Positions 6,135 to 8,901 of a stretch of DNA of 8,901 bases are shown here, one piece after another. Numbering within the stretch: position 1 is the stretch's first letter; every line of letters starts with the position of its first letter. The DNA is from Ignavibacteriaceae bacterium (GTDB lineage Bacteria > Bacteroidota > Ignavibacteria > Ignavibacteriales > Ignavibacteriaceae). Position numbers and translations under genes: made by a program. The stretch is from positions 1 through 8,901 of the forward strand of contig JANWIS010000165.1 in assembly GCA_025449775.1 (NCBI GenBank), read 5' to 3'. The notes below the pieces were generated by a model. That model had not been told where the DNA came from and did no database searches. It was given only the letters and a program-made list of their open reading frames with translations.

Positions 6135-6139
6135 TCCTT
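6135..6139 (-). promoter_or_regulatory. Ribosome binding site fixing the TTG start at 6127
   Basis: The minus strand reads AAGGA, then seven bases, then TTG 6127. With the signal peptide beginning exactly there, this supports the rare start codon. Confidence 0.7.
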
Positions 6140-6160
6140 TTCAATTATTTAGAAGTGATA

Positions 6161-6191
6161 CAAAATCTGTAATATTAATTTCGTAAACAAA
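6161..6191 (-). promoter_or_regulatory. Possible promoter of the Asp-box/FN3-like T9SS gene
   Basis: On the minus strand TTTG (6188-6191), 19 bases, then AGATTTTG (6161-6168). The TTTG halves and spacing match the pattern at the two strong sites in this window, but the TA of the -7 box is missing. It lies between the terminator and the TTG start and would give a leader of about 30 bases containing the ribosome site. Confidence 0.4.
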
Positions 6192-6206
6192 CTGATGATT
6201 TACCAC

Positions 6207-6235
6207 AAATAAAAAGGCGATCCGAAGACCGCCTT
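6207..6235 (-). terminator. Intrinsic terminator after the sugar dehydrogenase gene
   Basis: On the minus strand AAGGCGGTC (6235-6227), loop TTCG, GATCGCCTT (6222-6214) form a nine-pair stem with one G-U wobble and a C(UUCG)G tetraloop. It is followed directly by TTTTTATTT. It begins 30 bases after the TAG stop at 6266. On the plus strand the wobble becomes an A-C mismatch, so the terminator acts on the minus strand. Confidence 0.9.
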
Positions 6236-6265
6236 AATTTTTATTACAACTCTTATTATCAAACT

Positions 6266-7708
6266 CTACTTAACGTAAAGCATTTTGATAACATTTGTAA
6301 AAGTTTTATCCGATGAAAGAGATGCTGCACTCATTTTGGCATAATAAACACCTGAAGAACAGTTTGTTGCATCCCAAACCTTTTGGTAAAATCCTTTCTG
6401 ACTTGTACCTGATACAATCACCTGAACTTCTTTTCCAAGAGCATCATAAATTTTTATTGTCACAGTACTTTCTTCAGGGATATTATATCTTATCACTGTA
6501 GACGGATTAAATGGATTCGGATAATTCTGTTCGATATAAAAATCATTTGGACCGGTTTCATTCTCACCTGTTGTAACTGTTGGTGTAAAACGGTAAATCC
6601 TGTTCGGACTGAAACCAACTACATACAACTCATTAAACTGATCCATTCCGAATGATGAAGGGCTGCTTGCCGCTGTAAGAAGCAATTGATTTGTTGGCGG
6701 ATTAATACCATCGTAAGTAAGAGCCCAGATTCTTCTCGATCCATAATCTGCGTAAATATATTTTTCTAAAAGTTCAGGAACATTTGATCCGCGGTAAACA
6801 TATCCACCGGTTATTGAATATCCCTGACCATGATCATATTCCCAAACTGGGTAAATATATTCAGGATAGTTACAGCCGGAAGTATTGTAATTATGATTTC
6901 CTTCATAGCATCTCCAACCATAATTCTTTCCGTTCTCAACAATATCAACTTCTTCCCATGCTCCTTGTCCAACATCTCCAACCCACAGTCTGTTTGTGAT
7001 AGCATCAAAACTGGATCGCCACGGATTTCTTAATCCCCATGCATAAATTTCTTTTCTTACCTGAACGTTTGTGCTATCAATAAATGGATTTGTCGGAGGA
7101 ATATCATATAATGAGTCGCTATCAACATCAATACAAAGAATCTTTCCGAGCAAAGTATTAATTCTCTGTGCGTAATTCTGAGGATCTCCACCGGAACCTC
7201 CATCACCTGTTGCTATGTACAGGAAACCGTCATTTGGTCCAAAACCAATCCATCCTCCATTGTGATTTGAATACGGCTGACTGAATGTAAGTAATTGGAC
7301 CTCAGTGTTTTTATCCGCAGAATCGGGATTGCTTGTAACCTGGAACCGTGCAATGATAGTTCTTCTCGGAGGATTTGCAGTGTAGTTTACGTAAAAGTAT
7401 CCGTTACTGTCATAATTAGGATGGAATGCCAAACCAAGCAAACCCATTTCACCTCCATTAGAAACACGATCGGTAATATCAAGAAAAGTTTTTGCGGTGG
7501 CTGAGGTTTGGGAGTTAGGAAATACTTTTATTCTTCCTTCCTGCTCAACAACAAATATCCTGTTTGTTCCATCACCGGAATGAGTTAGAAAAACAGGACT
7601 GCTCAGTGATGTAATATTCGGGAAAGCATTCTGAAGAGTGAATTGTGCTTTAACAGTTGATACAATAACACAAGTCGCCAGCATTACAAATAAAATTTTC
7701 ATTCTCAT
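6266..7708 (-). CDS. Secreted PQQ-type glucose/sorbosone dehydrogenase family protein with T9SS sorting domain
   Basis: The product is 480 aa from ATG 7708, with AAGGA seven bases upstream. The signal peptide is MRMKILFVMLATCVIVSTVKA, cleaved near residue 21. Residues about 25-375 are a six-bladed GSDH propeller: 'SPVFLTHSGDGTNRIFVVEQEGRI' (37-60), 'GEMGLLGLAFHPNY' (86-99), 'YSNHNGGWIGFGPNDGFLYI' (146-165), 'TGDGGSGGDPQNYAQ', 'WGLRNPWR' (224-231), 'VGDVGQGAWEEVD' and 'GGYVYRGS' (301-308). By analogy with soluble glucose dehydrogenase, His149 would be the catalytic base and Arg227 a PQQ or substrate contact. Cys267 and Cys279 may form a disulfide. Family members oxidise aldose sugars with PQQ; substrate and cofactor are not shown here. 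A T9SS type A domain fills about 388-480 (NYPNPFNP at 395-402, ending KMLYVK). The ATGA overlap with the upstream gene indicates one operon and translational coupling, and an intrinsic terminator follows. Confidence 0.92.
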   Translation of the reverse strand: MRMKILFVMLATCVIVSTVKAQFTLQNAFPNITSLSSPVFLTHSGDGTNRIFVVEQEGRIKVFPNSQTSATAKTFLDITDRVSNGGEMGLLGLAFHPNYDSNGYFYVNYTANPPRRTIIARFQVTSNPDSADKNTEVQLLTFSQPYSNHNGGWIGFGPNDGFLYIATGDGGSGGDPQNYAQRINTLLGKILCIDVDSDSLYDIPPTNPFIDSTNVQVRKEIYAWGLRNPWRSSFDAITNRLWVGDVGQGAWEEVDIVENGKNYGWRCYEGNHNYNTSGCNYPEYIYPVWEYDHGQGYSITGGYVYRGSNVPELLEKYIYADYGSRRIWALTYDGINPPTNQLLLTAASSPSSFGMDQFNELYVVGFSPNRIYRFTPTVTTGENETGPNDFYIEQNYPNPFNPSTVIRYNIPEESTVTIKIYDALGKEVQVIVSGTSQKGFYQKVWDATNCSSGVYYAKMSAASLSSDKTFTNVIKMLYVK

Positions 7709-8901
7709 ACATTCTTCCTTTTATTAGTTACACGTTTTGATTTTATTTTTTTGATAACAGCTTTCTCCGGCTCTTTTTTGAACTTGATCAAATCATAACC
7801 GGAAGATTCAGCTTTACTCATCAATGAAATATATTTTTCAAATATATTTTTCGATGATTTGATAATCTCTTTATCAATATCTGCCGATTTTATTTTTTTA
7901 TCATCAACTTTTTTAACTTTAGAACCGTTTGAAATATCAAACAGGACCAGCATCAGCAGCCACTTTGCAAATACTTCAAAGCGTTCTTTATTAAAATAAG
8001 TTACACCTTCGAATACATTTACCAGCAGAAAGTTATGCACAATATTTTCGTTTAGCAATGCTTTAATCGAAGGTAAAATATTGTCCTTTTCAACGACAGG
8101 CTGTGTTAACAGTTTTGATTTCTTATTATTAACCGTCGTGTCAGGGTTCTTTTCCTTTAAAGAGCTGTTCAGCAAAATTTTTATCAATTCAATATTCTGT
8201 TGAACACTGGTTCCATCGGTTTGTGAATCGAGTATGCTCGCAATTGGTTTGGAAAGAAGCAGCTTGTCAAAAAGAATGTTAATTTTTTGTTCGTCGGCAT
8301 TGTTATTAATAATCTTTTTGAGCACAAAGAAATTTATTAATGATAAAAATTCTCTGTTGATTTCCAGCTTGCTGTTAACAGGAAGAATATGATCTAATTC
8401 TTTTATCCATTTAGCCGGCTTCTTCTTTGTTGTAATTGCAATTAATAATCTGTAAAAATCTTTGCAGGAAGAAAGCTGTTGATGAAATATCTTATCAGTT
8501 TTTTCAACAGGCTTCTTTTCATTCAGAAATTTACTTAATTCAAGAATAAGAGTATTAAGATCACTCTCAATTTTATCTGTTAAATTAATTTCAGATGATT
8601 TTTTTTTCTTCTCCGGTTTGCTAACAAGATATGTTCTTATTTTATCAAGCTTATTTGATGAAAAGAAATCTTCGTACATGTTGTGTAATGGAAGCAGTTC
8701 CATTTCTTTTAACGCTTCATCTATAGAAACAACACCTTTACCTTTAAGCAGATGATAAAGCTTTTCAAATTTTCCATCAATATCATAAACTTCATTGAAA
8801 CGGAGACAGACTCTGTACTGATAACCAGATAATCGAATGCGGAAACCGTTCTGTGCAATATCTTTTCCTGAAATAATGTGCTGAAGATTCGTTCTGTGGT
8901 C
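7705..8901 (-). CDS. C-terminal part of a large protein, possibly alpha-amylase-like, with a lysine-rich helical tail (5' end outside the window)
   Basis: The frame is open from base 8901, so 398 residues are visible and the true start lies outside. The Met at 8703 is internal: the 66 codons before it continue the protein smoothly (GFRIRLSGYQYRVCLRFNEV). Residues about 10-40 look like beta strands with 'L.GYQYRVCLRF.EV', followed by 'DGKFEKLYHLLKGKGVVSIDEALKEMELLPLHNMYEDFF'. This resembles the final beta domain and tail of some large GH13 (alpha-amylase superfamily) proteins, a weak impression from memory. The remainder is predominantly helical and lysine-rich, with leucine/isoleucine stretches such as 'NREFLSLINFFVLKKI' and 'FEVFAKWLLMLVLFDI' that look like buried helices. 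It ends in a very basic tail (KKIKSKRVTNKRKNV). Its TGA overlaps the dehydrogenase ATG, so the two are co-translated; a shared role in carbohydrate metabolism is inference. Confidence 0.75.
   Translation of the reverse strand, partial: DHRTNLQHIISGKDIAQNGFRIRLSGYQYRVCLRFNEVYDIDGKFEKLYHLLKGKGVVSIDEALKEMELLPLHNMYEDFFSSNKLDKIRTYLVSKPEKKKKSSEINLTDKIESDLNTLILELSKFLNEKKPVEKTDKIFHQQLSSCKDFYRLLIAITTKKKPAKWIKELDHILPVNSKLEINREFLSLINFFVLKKIINNNADEQKINILFDKLLLSKPIASILDSQTDGTSVQQNIELIKILLNSSLKEKNPDTTVNNKKSKLLTQPVVEKDNILPSIKALLNENIVHNFLLVNVFEGVTYFNKERFEVFAKWLLMLVLFDISNGSKVKKVDDKKIKSADIDKEIIKSSKNIFEKYISLMSKAESSGYDLIKFKKEPEKAVIKKIKSKRVTNKRKNV
7716..7720 (-). promoter_or_regulatory. Ribosome binding site of the dehydrogenase inside the upstream gene
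   Basis: The minus strand reads AAGGA, seven bases, ATG 7708. This picks the first of two close ATGs (7708 over 7702) and agrees with the ATGA overlap. Confidence 0.7.

Noticed and set aside
8701..8703. ATG at 8703 as the start of the basic helical protein
   Set aside because: The same frame stays open for 66 more codons to the window edge with protein-like sequence, and no ribosome site precedes this ATG.

Overview
The window looks like a stretch of chromosome from an AT-rich member of the Bacteroidota/Ignavibacteriota (FCB) group. Four genes in a row encode exported proteins that end in a type IX secretion (T9SS) sorting domain with the N-[YF]-P-N-P-F-N-P signature. Their wording (NPFNP-[ST]-T, 'LVDEE.PAGSYE', 'SGIY.YQL', final K-M-L-I-K) is the style I associate with Ignavibacteria. 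Intergenic promoter candidates follow the Bacteroidota pattern TTTG-N19-TAnnTTTG. Several genes also have ordinary Shine-Dalgarno sites, which fits the Ignavibacteria side better than classical Bacteroidetes. The placement is inference from motif style, not from a marker gene.

Every gene I can support lies on the minus strand, so the biological order runs from high to low coordinates. At 8901-7705 is the 3' part of a large gene that enters from outside the window. It has a beta-rich segment reminiscent of the end of an alpha-amylase-type protein, followed by a lysine-rich helical tail. An ATGA overlap couples it to a secreted glucose/sorbosone (PQQ-type) dehydrogenase at 7708-6266, which ends at a clear intrinsic terminator with a UUCG loop. 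Next come two exported propeller-type proteins: a six-Asp-box protein with a fibronectin-III-like module (6127-4178) and an eight-repeat protein (4116-2392). Both start with TTG behind good ribosome binding sites. A small cytoplasmic protein of a conserved Bacteroidota family (2302-1997) follows. Then comes another Asp-box propeller with a T9SS domain (1778-288, possibly from GTG at 1814). A cupin gene running off the left edge (259-1) completes the order.

The exported proteins are surface or extracellular T9SS cargo made of beta-propeller-like repeats. Only the dehydrogenase has a recognisable catalytic fold and residues; the two Asp-box proteins lack an obvious sialidase active site. The most interesting non-coding signals are three. 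A 37-bp promoter-containing segment is duplicated almost exactly upstream of two unrelated genes (1867-1903 and 2304-2340), and one copy would give a nearly leaderless mRNA. A 29-bp palindrome sits in frame inside the sorting-domain coding sequence (473-501). A stem-loop lies close to the predicted 5' end of the Asp-box gene's leader (1829-1859). I found no RNA gene, CRISPR array, transposase or defence system, and no gene-free stretch longer than 300 bases.
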